DNA of 35,884 nucleotides from contig PIYN01000023.1 of the NCBI GenBank assembly GCA_003601775.1, positions 1 through 35,884 of the forward strand. Direction: 5' to 3'. Position 1 is the stretch's first letter. Every line of letters starts with the position of its first letter. Below the pieces are notes generated by a model. It searched no databases and was not told the origin of the DNA. It saw nothing but the letters and a program-made list of their open reading frames with translations. Below, in pieces: positions 23,935-32,501 of the stretch. Position numbers and translations under genes: made by a program. Source of the stretch: Candidatus Bathyarchaeota archaeon (GTDB taxonomy: Archaea; Thermoproteota; Bathyarchaeia; TCS64; PIYN01).

Positions 23935-24009
23935 TGGACCGGCGGGGATTTGAACCCCGGACTTCTGCCCTGCCAAGGCAGCGATCATACCAGACTGATC
24001 TACCGGCCC
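23935..24009 (-). tRNA. tRNA-Ala (anticodon GGC), CCA encoded next to it
   Basis: The reverse strand gives acceptor GGGCCGG with CCGGTCC, including the G3-U70 pair that marks alanine tRNAs. D stem GATC/GATC, anticodon stem CTGCC/GGCAG with loop TTGGCAG (GGC), and T arm GGGGTTCAAATCCCC are present. CCA is encoded directly after the discriminator (23932-23934). No intron. Confidence 0.92.
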
Positions 24010-24082
24010 CCTTGAAAGAGAGGGATCCGTGAAACGTAAAAATCTTCTGCTCCCAACAGATAATTCTGAAGGGGGATAATGC

Positions 24083-24529
24083 TTGAGGGTCGTGGAACAC
24101 CTAGTAGCCTGGGGACACCCGAATGTGAGGGCTACCCACCGGACTACCCTGGAGTTCACCAAGGAGGCACACCTGACGCCGAGGGGGGATTGCATCGTCG
24201 CCGTGAGGGCTGAGAGGGGGCCGCTGGAGCTGAAGCCCGAGTTCAGGGAGGCCGTGAGAGCTGATGGGTCGAGGGTGGAGCTGGTGCTGGAGGTAGGGGA
24301 GTTCAGGGAGGTGATCTCAGGCTTCGGCTCATCCCGCCTAAGCCTAAGCCACCCCACGGACTTCGTCGTGAGGAAGAGCAGGTACACCTGCCCCAGGACA
24401 CTCATGATTAGAGCGGACAAGGCCGCCTGCGACCTCTCGCGCTCCCTCATCAGGCTCCTACAAAGCCCAGATACGCAGTGTAAGATAACCCTCACCGTGC
24501 AAGTCCAAAGCAACAGGAGGAGGGTTTAA
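24083..24529 (+). CDS. DUF371 family protein
   Basis: A 148-residue protein matching the archaeal DUF371 (COG2090) family: the opening WGHPNVRATHRTTLEFTKE and GDCIVAVRAERG are the hallmark, followed by a beta-rich core and ADKAACDLSRSLIRLL. Function is unknown; the family is nearly restricted to archaea. The start is TTG at 24083, consistent with the short N-terminus of relatives. It is divergent from tRNA-Ala. Confidence 0.8.
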   Translation: MRVVEHLVAWGHPNVRATHRTTLEFTKEAHLTPRGDCIVAVRAERGPLELKPEFREAVRADGSRVELVLEVGEFREVISGFGSSRLSLSHPTDFVVRKSRYTCPRTLMIRADKAACDLSRSLIRLLQSPDTQCKITLTVQVQSNRRRV

Positions 24530-24570
24530 ATAACCTCGAGGGTATTAGACCCCTGCGTGGGTTATGATAA

Positions 24571-24807
24571 ATGGAAGGAAATTTTAACAAAAAGCTAAGT
24601 GAGTTAGGTGTCCTCATAGAGGAACAACTACAGGCCTTCAAAGATTTCAACAAGCATTTGAAGAGGGCTAAAAAAGTTAAGCCAAGGTCAATAATCGATG
24701 ACCTGACCAACTCCTTTTACGGTCTCATCGTAGAACCATCAGAAGATGTAAGGAAGATGATCGAACAGATCAAAGAGGAGTTGTACGAAGATTGCAAAGA
24801 ATTCTGA
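24571..24807 (+). CDS. Small hypothetical protein (78 residues)
   Basis: Unrecognised. The sequence is helical and charged, with a coiled-coil-like front (SELGVLIEEQLQAFKDF) and a C-terminal segment VEPSEDVRKMIEQIKEELYE that recalls some antitoxins, although no toxin gene is adjacent. A TTTAAATA box lies about 40 bases before the ATG. Composition is AT-rich compared with DUF371 upstream. It lies before the trpB2 leader on the same strand, but trpB2 has its own TATA box. Confidence 0.55.
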   Translation: MEGNFNKKLSELGVLIEEQLQAFKDFNKHLKRAKKVKPRSIIDDLTNSFYGLIVEPSEDVRKMIEQIKEELYEDCKEF

Positions 24808-24934
24808 GGGCCTGAGGCAATAGCCTCCTAACCCCAAATTTTTCGTTTAACTAAAGACCCCTCCACTTCCCTCTAAACTTATTCTATTTTCTCAGTACCA
24901 GTCCCTCAATCCTAAGCTGGGGAAGGGAAAGGCT

Positions 24935-24942
24935 TTTATAAA
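24935..24942 (+). promoter_or_regulatory. TATA box of the trpB2 leader transcript
   Basis: TTTATAAA within CTTTTATAAAATAA, about 55 bases before the leader-peptide GTG; predicts a transcript start near 24965. The spacing to the leader peptide is close to that at trpS. Confidence 0.6.
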
Positions 24943-24979
24943 ATAAGGACCTCTACACGAGTCCAGCCAATCCGTTGTT

Positions 24980-25069
24980 GGAGGTGTAGGAAGCGTGCAT
25001 CAGCTGGACTGGCTAGAAAGGTCGTCCTAGAGGAAGGACGACTGCCCAGGAACTGGTATTGTATCCTCC
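24980..25069 (+). promoter_or_regulatory. Structured leader RNA of trpB2
   Basis: GGAGG (24980-24984), the leader ribosome binding site, can pair with CCTCC at 25065-25069, extended by a few weaker pairs. An inner hairpin pairs GTCGTCCT (25021-25028) with AGGACGAC (25035-25042), and the leader stop TAG (25028-25030) lies at the top of it. From GGAGG to GGACTGG the sequence is nearly identical to the trpS leader. AGTCCAGC (24959-24966) could alternatively pair with GCTGGACT (25003-25010). Unlike at trpS, the 3' half also encodes the conserved TrpB2 N-terminus in another frame. Confidence 0.6.
24995..25030 (+). CDS. Tryptophan-containing leader peptide upstream of trpB2
   Basis: A GTG-started frame of 11 codons plus TAG, (M)[10 protein letters not shown], with GGAGG 10 bases before the GTG. 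It has the same length as the trpS leader peptide (M)YHSDWAGDPS, with Met1, Asp5, Trp6 and Ser11 identical, and the stop again at a hairpin apex. The frame overlaps the upstream extension of trpB2 in a different register. Regulation by tryptophan supply is inferred from the two downstream genes. Confidence 0.6.
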   Translation: MHQLDWLERSS

Positions 25070-25122
25070 CAGACCTCCCCGAACCGCTTCCACCGATCCT
25101 CGATCCCACTTCTAGGGAACCG

Positions 25123-26388
25123 GTGAAGCCAGAGCAGTTGGAGGTGCTCTTCCCAAAGGAGCTGATAAGGCAGGAGGTAAGCGGAAGAAGGTGGGTGCCG
25201 ATTCCGGGGGAGGTTAGGGAGGTGTACCGCCTATGGCGTCCGACGCCCCTCTACAGGGCGACTGGACTGGAGAGGGCGTTGAAGACGCCGGCGCATATCT
25301 ACTACAAGTATGAGGGAGTGAGCCCTCCGGGGAGCCATAAGCCGAATACCGCGGTGGCACAGGCCTACTATAACCGGGAGGAGGGGACGGAGCGGCTGAC
25401 GACGGAGACAGGCGCCGGGCAGTGGGGGTCTGCCCTCGCCTTCGCAGATATGTTCTTCGACCTCGAGACCATCGTCTACATGGTACGTGTAAGCTATGAG
25501 CAGAAGCCCTATCGACGGGTCTTAATGCAACTCTACGGGGCGAAGGTGTACCCGAGTCCAAGTGACAGAACCGAGGTGGGTAGGAAGATCCTCGAAGAAG
25601 ACCCTGACAATCCAGGGAGTCTGGGGATCGCGATAAGCGAGGCGGTGGAGGAGTGCATCAGGGGTGAGAGGACGAAGTACTCCCTTGGGAGCGTCCTCAA
25701 CCACGTCCTCATGCATCAGACGGTCATAGGGTTGGAAGCACTGGAGCAGCTAAGGGAACTCGAGGAGTATCCGGATAAGGTCATAGGGTGCGTCGGCGGG
25801 GGGAGCAGCTTCTCAGGCCTCTTCTGGCCCTTCTATTATGAGAAGAAGACGGGAAGGTCGCCGAAGCCTGTGGAGTTCATAGCCGTCGAGTCCACGGCCT
25901 GCCCTAGCCTTAGCCTGGGCGAGTACCTCTACGACCATGGGGACAGCGGGCGCATCATTCCCCTCGTGAAGATGTACACCCTCGGCCATGAGTTCATACC
26001 TGATCCCATTCACGCAGGGGGCCTCAGGTATCATGGGATGGCACCCACTCTCTCCCTCCTCGTGAGGAGGGGTGAGGTGGAGGTGAGGGTCTACGACCAA
26101 GTCGAAGTCTTCAACGCGGCCTCCCGCTTCATTAGGGCGGAGGGCTTCATACCGGCACCGGAGCCCGCTCACGCCATCAAGGCGGTGATCGACGAGGCCC
26201 TCAGATGTAAGGAGACGGGAAAAGAGGAGACCCTCCTATTCCTGCTCTGCGGACATGGCCACTTCGACATGAAGGCATACGACGACTTCCTCCAAGGAAG
26301 ACTCCCACCCTACAGATACCCCAGGGAGAAGATAGAGGAGTCCTTAGATCGGCTCAAAAAGCTCTATCCCTGGATAACCAAACGTTAA
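25123..26388 (+). CDS. trpB: Tryptophan synthase beta subunit, TrpB2 type (N-terminus probably extends upstream)
   Basis: A PLP enzyme condensing indole with serine to tryptophan. [15 protein letters not shown] contains the PLP lysine, [15 protein letters not shown] the substrate loop and [11 protein letters not shown] the phosphate-binding glycines. The [12 protein letters not shown] region and overall length are of the TrpB2 class, which often works without TrpA; no trpA is adjacent. The GTG at 25123 is the first ordinary start codon, but the same frame upstream reads [14 protein letters not shown] then [12 protein letters not shown], the conserved TrpB2 N-terminus, with no ATG, GTG or TTG back to a stop at 24913. 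Real synthesis may begin at a CTG (25009 or 25042) or by frameshift from the leader peptide. Confidence 0.9.
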   Translation: MKPEQLEVLFPKELIRQEVSGRRWVPIPGEVREVYRLWRPTPLYRATGLERALKTPAHIYYKYEGVSPPGSHKPNTAVAQAYYNREEGTERLTTETGAGQWGSALAFADMFFDLETIVYMVRVSYEQKPYRRVLMQLYGAKVYPSPSDRTEVGRKILEEDPDNPGSLGIAISEAVEECIRGERTKYSLGSVLNHVLMHQTVIGLEALEQLRELEEYPDKVIGCVGGGSSFSGLFWPFYYEKKTGRSPKPVEFIAVESTACPSLSLGEYLYDHGDSGRIIPLVKMYTLGHEFIPDPIHAGGLRYHGMAPTLSLLVRRGEVEVRVYDQVEVFNAASRFIRAEGFIPAPEPAHAIKAVIDEALRCKETGKEETLLFLLCGHGHFDMKAYDDFLQGRLPPYRYPREKIEESLDRLKKLYPWITKR

Positions 26389-26492
26389 ACCTCCAATCGA
26401 CCCATTTTCTCCCCTTTTTCTACTCAGATCGATGGCCCCGTCCCAGCTGAAAGATTTAAATTTCTCCCGTCATAATAGAGTTCTTGGCTCGA

Positions 26493-26566
26493 GGGTCCGT
26501 AGCTCAGCAAGGTAGAGCGTCAGGCTCTTAACCTGAGGGTCGTGGGTTCGAATCCCACCGGACCCG
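26493..26566 (+). tRNA. tRNA-Lys (anticodon CTT)
   Basis: Acceptor GGGTCCG pairs with CGGACCC, D stem GCTC/GAGC, anticodon stem TCAGG/CCTGA with loop CTCTTAA (CTT), T arm GTGGGTTCGAATCCCAC, discriminator G. A TTTAAAT box lies about 40 bases upstream. No intron, no encoded CCA. Confidence 0.95.
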
Positions 26567-26777
26567 CTATTAATGGGAGATTTTTCTTCCATAAATTCCT
26601 TTTAGACTCCTCTAAAGAAGTTGGAAGTTTGATTCCACTCGCCTTAGGACGCCTCTTGGTGAATTGGAGTTTTATTCTTTATTGAGGCTTTTTATCCAGT
26701 CGGTTTTTATCCCGAGGGGGAAAATTCTTTAAATCATAAGGGGAGAATCTGAGTGGGAACATCTGGAGGAAAAGAGG
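26567..26777 (+). promoter_or_regulatory. Upstream region of the peptide ABC transporter operon
   Basis: AT-rich spacer after tRNA-Lys. TCTTTAAATC near 26727-26736 is a likely TATA box, and GGAGG at 26765-26769 is the ribosome binding site for the TTG start at 26778. No other structure recognised. Confidence 0.45.
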
Positions 26778-28439
26778 TTGATCTCGAGTAGGAGGGCTAT
26801 TTCAACTCTCCAGGCGGTTGTCATCATCGTCATCGTCGTGGCGGCGGCAGTAGGTGGTTACTGGTGGTATACCTCAACAAGAAAGCCAGCAGCACCTGAG
26901 GAAATTGTCTTGACCGTCCCAAGAGGAGGAGTCGTTATGACCTTGGACCCGGCCGAGTCCTACTCTGTCCCAACACACGAGGTTATTGTCCCAGTCTATG
27001 AGACACTTCTCCGATACGATCCCGAGAACACAAGCCGTCTCATTCCCTGGCTGGCTGAGTCCTGGGAGGTCTCGGAGAACGGCATGAGTTACATCTTCCA
27101 TCTAAGACAGAATGTTACTTTCCATGATGGAACGCCGTTCAATGCCTCTTGTGTCCTATATTCATTTAACAGGACGTATTCATTGGGGTTAGGGCCCTCA
27201 TGGATGATGTCTCCAATAAACTTCAGCGCATGTTCCATTATTGACACATACACTGTGAATATTACGTTGAAGTATCCATATGCACCCTTCATATATTCCA
27301 TGGCTGCTCAGTGGGGACCTTTAATTGTCAGTCCTACATTCTGCAAAGTTCATGCAACTCCAGAAGATCCATGGGCTCACGAATATCTGAAGGAACATAT
27401 GTGCGGTACGGGTCCATATATGCTCGAGGAATGGGTTCCAGAGGATCATGTCACATTAGTTAAAAATCCGAACTACTGGAGGGGTTGGTCAGGCAAACAC
27501 GTAGACAAGATCTATATGCCTCTTATTGCTGAGTCCTCCACAAGGCGGATGAGACTCGAAGAGGGTACTATCGATATAGGAGGACTAAATCTTGAGGATG
27601 CCATAGCTGTTAATGGAACGGAGGGAGTGATCGTTGAAGTCGTTCCAAGCCTAAACAACCTAATGATCTTCATGAATACCCAGAAACCACCGCTGAATAA
27701 TAAGCTTGTCAGACAGGCTATCTCCTACATGTTCAACTATACTGGTGCCTTAGAAACGATAAGACATGGTTTTGGCTCACAGGCCCGTGGTCCCTTACCC
27801 GCGTCCCTTTGGGGCTGGGATCCGGATTGTCCGCAGTACTCGATGAATCTCACAAAGGCTCAGGAACTTATCGAGCAAGCAGGCTATGCCCCGGAGAACA
27901 TTACTCTGGAGGTTTGGTATGTAAGTACATCCGATGAAGAAAGAAGATGTGCCGAGTTGCTACAGGCTGCTGCACAACAGATCGGTGTGACAATAACTCC
28001 AAAGGGCGTGACCTGGTCGGCCCTTGATAGTGCGATGCATCCAGGCTCAGGAAATGCAACAGATGCCCCTGATATGGCCATGCTGTACTGGTATCCAGAT
28101 TATGCAGATCCTGATGATTATCTGGGGCAACTGTACTACTGCTATAACGACACCGTCCCCACCGATACCTCCGCATATCCGTGGTTCAATTATGGATACT
28201 ATACAAATGCGACTCTCAACAAGATCTTGGAGGAGGCTGCTCAGACTAATAATCTTACTAAGAGGATCGAACTCTACAGAAAGGCTCAGCGAATAATAGT
28301 CGAGGATGCGCCGGCGATCTTTGTCTTCGATGAACCAGCTGTATTGACCTATAGGAGCTGGGTAAAGGGATATTACTTCAATCCCTGCTATGTAGGCACT
28401 ATAGACTTCTACTCCATCCACATAGAGGGAAGACCTTAG
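26778..28439 (+). CDS. Peptide/nickel-type ABC transporter substrate-binding protein (SBP_bac_5)
   Basis: A 553-residue extracytoplasmic solute-binding protein of the DppA/OppA family. The N-terminus SSRRAISTLQAVVIIVIVVA is a class III, pilin-like signal: basic residues, then A-I-S and a hydrophobic stretch. This type is used by many archaeal binding proteins and processed by a PibD/FlaK-type peptidase. FHLRQNVTFHDGTPF near residue 110 is a family signature. Several N-X-S/T sites suggest glycosylation. It starts at TTG 26778 behind GGAGG and heads a five-gene operon. Composition is more AT-rich than dppD and dppF. The ligand could be oligopeptides, nickel complexes or sugars, since archaeal members vary. 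Confidence 0.92.
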   Translation: MISSRRAISTLQAVVIIVIVVAAAVGGYWWYTSTRKPAAPEEIVLTVPRGGVVMTLDPAESYSVPTHEVIVPVYETLLRYDPENTSRLIPWLAESWEVSENGMSYIFHLRQNVTFHDGTPFNASCVLYSFNRTYSLGLGPSWMMSPINFSACSIIDTYTVNITLKYPYAPFIYSMAAQWGPLIVSPTFCKVHATPEDPWAHEYLKEHMCGTGPYMLEEWVPEDHVTLVKNPNYWRGWSGKHVDKIYMPLIAESSTRRMRLEEGTIDIGGLNLEDAIAVNGTEGVIVEVVPSLNNLMIFMNTQKPPLNNKLVRQAISYMFNYTGALETIRHGFGSQARGPLPASLWGWDPDCPQYSMNLTKAQELIEQAGYAPENITLEVWYVSTSDEERRCAELLQAAAQQIGVTITPKGVTWSALDSAMHPGSGNATDAPDMAMLYWYPDYADPDDYLGQLYYCYNDTVPTDTSAYPWFNYGYYTNATLNKILEEAAQTNNLTKRIELYRKAQRIIVEDAPAIFVFDEPAVLTYRSWVKGYYFNPCYVGTIDFYSIHIEGRP

Positions 28440-28521
28440 TGCAAGCTATTCTCCCCCTCTTTTTCTTCATAAAAGGGAAGGTATATTTATCTGCGATTTT
28501 TAAGTTGTGGGGGGTTAGAAA

Positions 28522-29529
28522 TTGAAGCTGTGGCAGTATCTTATAAGACGTGTCATGTTAATAGTACCATTACTTATAGGCGTTTCCCTCATAACTTTCA
28601 CAGTCTCCCATCTCGTCCCAGGCGATCCTGCCCGCTTGGCAGCGGGATTACATGCCTCTCCAGAGACTGTAGAGGCTATGAGGCATAGACTTGGACTTGA
28701 TAAACCCTTACCCGTTCAGTATTATCTCTACATGATGAGACTTCTCCATGGAGATCTAGGAACTTCCATTATGACCAGAAGACCCGTAATCAAAGATATA
28801 ATGATCAGATGGCCAGGTACTATTGAACTAACTACCGCTGCTATGTCAATCATCATCATCCTTGGCATTCCCTTGGGAGTCATCTCTGCTACACACAGGG
28901 ATAAGTTGATAGATCATGCCTCAAGGATCTTCTCATTGTTAGGGGTCTCCATGCCTTCCTTCTGGCTTGCTCTCATTCTCCAGCTCATCTTCTGCAAATA
29001 TCTGAAAATCTTTCCTGTGGGTTATAGGATCGATCCAGCAATAGGACTCCGGAGGATCACAGGATTCAATGTTTTAGATAGCCTATTAACACTTAATTTT
29101 CCTGCCCTTGTCAATAGTATATGGCACATGATACTCCCAGCCTTTACTCTGGGATTTCAAGGAATTGCAACCGTCCAGAGGCTTCTCAGGTCAAACATGC
29201 TTGACTCGTTGACTCAGGATTATGTGAAGTTAGCAAAGGCAAAGGGAATGCCAGAGAGAATAGTCATCTATAAACATGTGTTGAGAAACTCAATGATACC
29301 CGTTGTAACAGTCTTGGCCCTTATGTTTGGGGGTATGTTAGGGGGCACCTTTATCATCGAAACCATCTTCAGTTGGCAAGGGTTAGGTCGGTATGGTGCA
29401 AGTGCAATCATAAACTTAGATTTTCCAGCGATTATGGGGGTGACACTTATATATGCGGTCATCTTCGCGGTAGCGAATTTGGTCGTGGATATACTTTATG
29501 CCTATCTTGATCCGAGGATAAGATATTAA
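28522..29529 (+). CDS. dppB: ABC transporter permease, DppB type
   Basis: A 335-residue inner permease with six membrane segments. The N-terminal LIRRVMLIVPLLIGVSLITF and PGDPARL are classic for DppB/OppB, and the EAA coupling motif is in AKAKGMPERIVIYKHVLRNS. Partner of the DppC-type permease 20 bases downstream. The start is TTG at 28522. TATATTTAT and ATTTTTAAG between the binding protein and this gene (about 28481-28505) could be an internal promoter. AT-rich like the binding protein. Confidence 0.92.
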   Translation: MKLWQYLIRRVMLIVPLLIGVSLITFTVSHLVPGDPARLAAGLHASPETVEAMRHRLGLDKPLPVQYYLYMMRLLHGDLGTSIMTRRPVIKDIMIRWPGTIELTTAAMSIIIILGIPLGVISATHRDKLIDHASRIFSLLGVSMPSFWLALILQLIFCKYLKIFPVGYRIDPAIGLRRITGFNVLDSLLTLNFPALVNSIWHMILPAFTLGFQGIATVQRLLRSNMLDSLTQDYVKLAKAKGMPERIVIYKHVLRNSMIPVVTVLALMFGGMLGGTFIIETIFSWQGLGRYGASAIINLDFPAIMGVTLIYAVIFAVANLVVDILYAYLDPRIRY

Positions 29530-29548
29530 AAAGGAGGAGAAAGAGAAG

Positions 29549-30448
29549 ATGAATTCCGAATTAGTTAATAAGCATGGAGGTTTAAGGGAGGACCTCTCTC
29601 CGTTTATTAAAGAGTTTAAGCATGCTCTATATATTATAAAGAGGAGCCCTCTAACGCTCTTAGGATTTATCCTATTCTTAATCTTTATCACCATAGCCAT
29701 AGTAGCGCCGATCATCGCTCCATACGATCCCTTTGAAATGCGTTTAAGTGAAGCCTTTCAGCCTCCGAGTTGGAAGCATCCCTTCGGAACTGATGAGATG
29801 GGGAGAGATATCCTAAGTAGGGTACTTTGGGGCTCAAGGATCTCCCTTCGAGTAGGCGTTACAGTGGTTTTGACTGCCCTCTGCATAGGCACGATATTAG
29901 GAGGTATAGCGGGTTATGTCGGTGGTGTCGTCGATGAGGTCATAATGAGAATCACCGATCTCGTCTTGGCATTTCCCTCCATGATCCTTGCCCTGGCGCT
30001 TGCGGCAGCCCTGGGTCCTGGGCTGAATAACGCTATGATTGCGATCAGTGTGACCTGGTGGCCTTGGTACGCTCGTCTGGTCAGAGGACAAGTCCTCTCA
30101 ATTCGTGAGGCTGGGTTTGTTGAGGCTTCGAGGTGTGTTGGGGCGAGTGGATTCAGGATACTCTTCAGGCATATACTTCCCAACGCCTTTGGGCCTGTCA
30201 TTGTCAATGCCTCCATGGATTTCGGCTGGACGATCCTAACTGCAGCGGCTCTAGGGTTCCTCGGCATTGGCGCTCAACCCCCTCAGCCTGAGTGGGGGCT
30301 TATGATTAGCGTGGGGAGGATATACTTCATGGACAAGCCCTGGATAGCCACGTTTCCGGGTCTCGCAATATTCCTTGTGGTTCTAGCCTCGAATCTAATA
30401 GGTGACGGACTAGGGGAGATCCTGAATCCGAGGTTGAGGAGGCGGTGA
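29549..30448 (+). CDS. dppC: ABC transporter permease, DppC type
   Basis: A 299-residue permease. A long cytoplasmic N-terminus leads into LTLLGFILFLIFITIAIVAP, then HPFGTDEMGRDILSRVLWG, diagnostic for DppC/OppC. The EAA loop is ASRCVGASGFRILFRHILPN, and the late GAQPPQPEWGLMI is also a family marker. GGAGGAGAAAGAG before the ATG is the ribosome binding site. The gene changes from AT-rich at its 5' end to GC-rich at its 3' end. The ATPase gene begins 3 bases after its stop. Confidence 0.92.
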   Translation: MNSELVNKHGGLREDLSPFIKEFKHALYIIKRSPLTLLGFILFLIFITIAIVAPIIAPYDPFEMRLSEAFQPPSWKHPFGTDEMGRDILSRVLWGSRISLRVGVTVVLTALCIGTILGGIAGYVGGVVDEVIMRITDLVLAFPSMILALALAAALGPGLNNAMIAISVTWWPWYARLVRGQVLSIREAGFVEASRCVGASGFRILFRHILPNAFGPVIVNASMDFGWTILTAAALGFLGIGAQPPQPEWGLMISVGRIYFMDKPWIATFPGLAIFLVVLASNLIGDGLGEILNPRLRRR

Positions 30449-30451
30449 TCG

Positions 30452-31489
30452 ATGCCTGAGGTTCTACTCAGGGTTAAGAATCTGAGGGTGAACTTCTATA
30501 CCTACGCCGGGGTGGTTAAGGCCTTGGATGGCGTCAGCTTCGAGATCTATAAGGGTGAGGCTTTCGGCCTCGTGGGGGAGACGGGGTGCGGTAAGTCCGT
30601 GACGGCTGCCTCCATCCTCCGATTGGTGGATAAGCCCGGGAGGATCGTCGATGGTGAGATTATCTTCGAGGGGGAGGACCTTCTGAAGAAGTCTGAGAGG
30701 GAGATGAGGGAGATCAGGGGGAGCAAGATCGCCATCGTCTTCCAGGACCCCATGACCTACCTCAACCCCGTCTTGACGATAGGGGATCAGATAGCTGAGA
30801 CGATCAGGGAACATCAGGACCTAACGGTCGAGGCGCTGGAGATAGAGAGGAACGAGTATCACAATACTTCAGCGGAGAAGCCCTCTAAGAAGGCGTTAAG
30901 GGAAGCGGTGCTGAGGAGGGTGGAGGAGGCGTTGAAGATGGTGAGGATGCCGGATCCGAGGGTTGTCATCGACCAGTACCCACACGAGCTCAGCGGGGGG
31001 ATGCGGCAGAGGGCGATGATCGCGATGGCGATAAGCTGTAACCCGAAGTTCCTGATCCTCGACGAGGCGACGACCTTCCTCGACGTCACCATACAGAGGC
31101 AGATCCTCGAGCTGGTGAAGGACCTGAAGGACCGCCTCGGCTGCACCCTCATGATAATCACCCACGACATGGGGATAATCGCCGAGACCTGTGACAGGGT
31201 GGCGGTCATGTACGCCGGGACCATAGCGGAGTGTGCTGAGACGAAGAGGATCTTCAGTAAGCCCCTACACCCCTACACGAGGGGCCTTCTCGATGCCATT
31301 CCACTGCCCACCGAGGACGTCAAGGTCCTCAAGCCGATACCGGGCTTCGTCCCCAACCTCATTAATCCTCCTCCTGGTTGTAGGTTTCATCCGAGGTGCC
31401 CCGAGGCGATGGAGGTCTGTAGCAGGGTGAAGCCGGAGCTCAGGGAGGTGGAGCCAGGACACCAAGTAGCATGCCACCTATACGGATGA
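30452..31489 (+). CDS. dppD: ABC transporter ATP-binding protein, DppD type
   Basis: A 345-residue ATPase energising the transporter. Walker A is GETGCGKSVT near residue 42, the signature is LSGGMRQRAMIAMA, Walker B is FLILDEATTFLD and the switch histidine is in MIITHDMGIIAE. An insertion of about 30 residues (EIERNEYHNTSAEKPSKKAL) lies between the Q-loop and the signature. The C-terminal oligopeptide-transport extension has the four-cysteine pattern typical of DppD/F ([17 protein letters not shown]). Its last 126 coding bases are almost identical to those of dppF. Confidence 0.95.
   Translation: MPEVLLRVKNLRVNFYTYAGVVKALDGVSFEIYKGEAFGLVGETGCGKSVTAASILRLVDKPGRIVDGEIIFEGEDLLKKSEREMREIRGSKIAIVFQDPMTYLNPVLTIGDQIAETIREHQDLTVEALEIERNEYHNTSAEKPSKKALREAVLRRVEEALKMVRMPDPRVVIDQYPHELSGGMRQRAMIAMAISCNPKFLILDEATTFLDVTIQRQILELVKDLKDRLGCTLMIITHDMGIIAETCDRVAVMYAGTIAECAETKRIFSKPLHPYTRGLLDAIPLPTEDVKVLKPIPGFVPNLINPPPGCRFHPRCPEAMEVCSRVKPELREVEPGHQVACHLYG
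31361..31486 (+). repeat. Near-identical 126-base tract at the 3' end of dppD
   Basis: Matches 32352-32477 at the end of dppF with only 3 differences. Homology at the DNA level stops abruptly at the left edge, where only protein-level similarity remains. It encodes the cysteine-rich C-terminal extension. Confidence 0.9.
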
Positions 31490-31502
31490 GGAGAGGAGGG
31501 AT

Positions 31503-32480
31503 TTGAAGAGCGGGGAGGACGTGATCCTGAGGGTCGTGAACCTCAAGAAGTACTTCCCCTTAGGGGGCTGGTTCTTCAAGAGGCGCTCGGGCTACGTGAA
31601 GGCCGTAGACGGGGTGGACCTCGAGATCTATCGTGGGGAGACGGCGGCCCTCGTGGGGGAGTCTGGCTGCGGGAAGACGACCCTAGGCAGGACGATCCTC
31701 AGGCTGATAGAGCCCACGAGCGGGGAGATCTACTTCGAGGGGGTGAACCTGCTGAAGCTGAGCAAGGGGGAGATGAGGAAGATGCGGATGAACATGCAAC
31801 TCGTCCAGCAGGACCCCCAATCGGCGCTGGACCCCAGGATGACCGTCAAGGCGAGCGTTGGAGAGCCTCTGGTGGTCCACGGCATCGCCAGGGGGAGGGA
31901 GTTGAGGAGGAGGGTCCTCCACCTCCTACGCAGGGTCGGTCTGGGGGAGGAGCACATGAACAGGTTCCCCCAGGAGTTCAGCGGAGGGCAGAGACAGCGC
32001 ATCTGCATCGCCAGGGCCCTCGCCCTGAACCCGAAGTTCATCGTCCTCGATGAGCCAACCTCCTCCCTCGACGTCTCCGTGCAGGCCCAGATACTGAACC
32101 TGCTCAAGGACCTGCAGAGAGACCTCGGGCTGACATACCTCTTCATCTCCCACAACCTCAGCGTCGTGCGTTATATCAGCGATCATGTGTATGTCATGTA
32201 TCTCGGGAACATAGTGGAGAAGGCGGAGACGAGGGAGATCTTCAAGAACCCGCTCCACCCCTATACGAGGACCCTCTTCTCGGCGGTCCCCATCCCTGAC
32301 CCGAACCTGAAGAGGAAGAGGCTCAGCATAAAGGGGGAGGTCCCAAGCGCCATTGATCCTCCTCCTGGTTGTAGGTTTCATCCGAGGTGCCCTGAGGCGA
32401 TGGAGGTCTGTAGCAGGGTGAAGCCGGAGCTCAGGGAGGTGGAGCCAGGACACCAAGTAGCATGCCACCTATACAGATAG
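31503..32480 (+). CDS. dppF: ABC transporter ATP-binding protein, DppF type
   Basis: A 325-residue second ATPase of the heterodimeric pair. Walker A is [15 protein letters not shown], the signature is [15 protein letters not shown], Walker B is [16 protein letters not shown] and the switch is [13 protein letters not shown]. The N-terminal [15 protein letters not shown] is the DppF/OppF hallmark. The start is TTG at 31503 behind GAGGAGAGG, 13 bases after dppD. The C-terminal extension is the copied tract shared with dppD. Confidence 0.95.
   Translation: MKSGEDVILRVVNLKKYFPLGGWFFKRRSGYVKAVDGVDLEIYRGETAALVGESGCGKTTLGRTILRLIEPTSGEIYFEGVNLLKLSKGEMRKMRMNMQLVQQDPQSALDPRMTVKASVGEPLVVHGIARGRELRRRVLHLLRRVGLGEEHMNRFPQEFSGGQRQRICIARALALNPKFIVLDEPTSSLDVSVQAQILNLLKDLQRDLGLTYLFISHNLSVVRYISDHVYVMYLGNIVEKAETREIFKNPLHPYTRTLFSAVPIPDPNLKRKRLSIKGEVPSAIDPPPGCRFHPRCPEAMEVCSRVKPELREVEPGHQVACHLYR
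32352..32477 (+). repeat. Near-identical 126-base tract at the 3' end of dppF
   Basis: Partner of 31361-31486. The three differences are at 32355, in the codon at about 32390-32393, and near the final codon. Synonymous positions are otherwise identical, unlike the rest of the two genes. Confidence 0.9.
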
Positions 32481-32501
32481 AACGGACAGAGGGGGGAAGT
32501 T

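Noticed and set aside
23932-24009. Reading the minus-strand tRNA as proline (TGG)
   Set aside because: Aligning the stems correctly gives loop TTGGCAG with anticodon GGC, and the G3-U70 acceptor pair marks alanine.
24916-25122. T-box-like or classical riboswitch before trpB2
   Set aside because: No T-box specifier/antiterminator arrangement or known aptamer is recognisable, and the conserved part is better explained by the leader peptide and its ribosome binding site.
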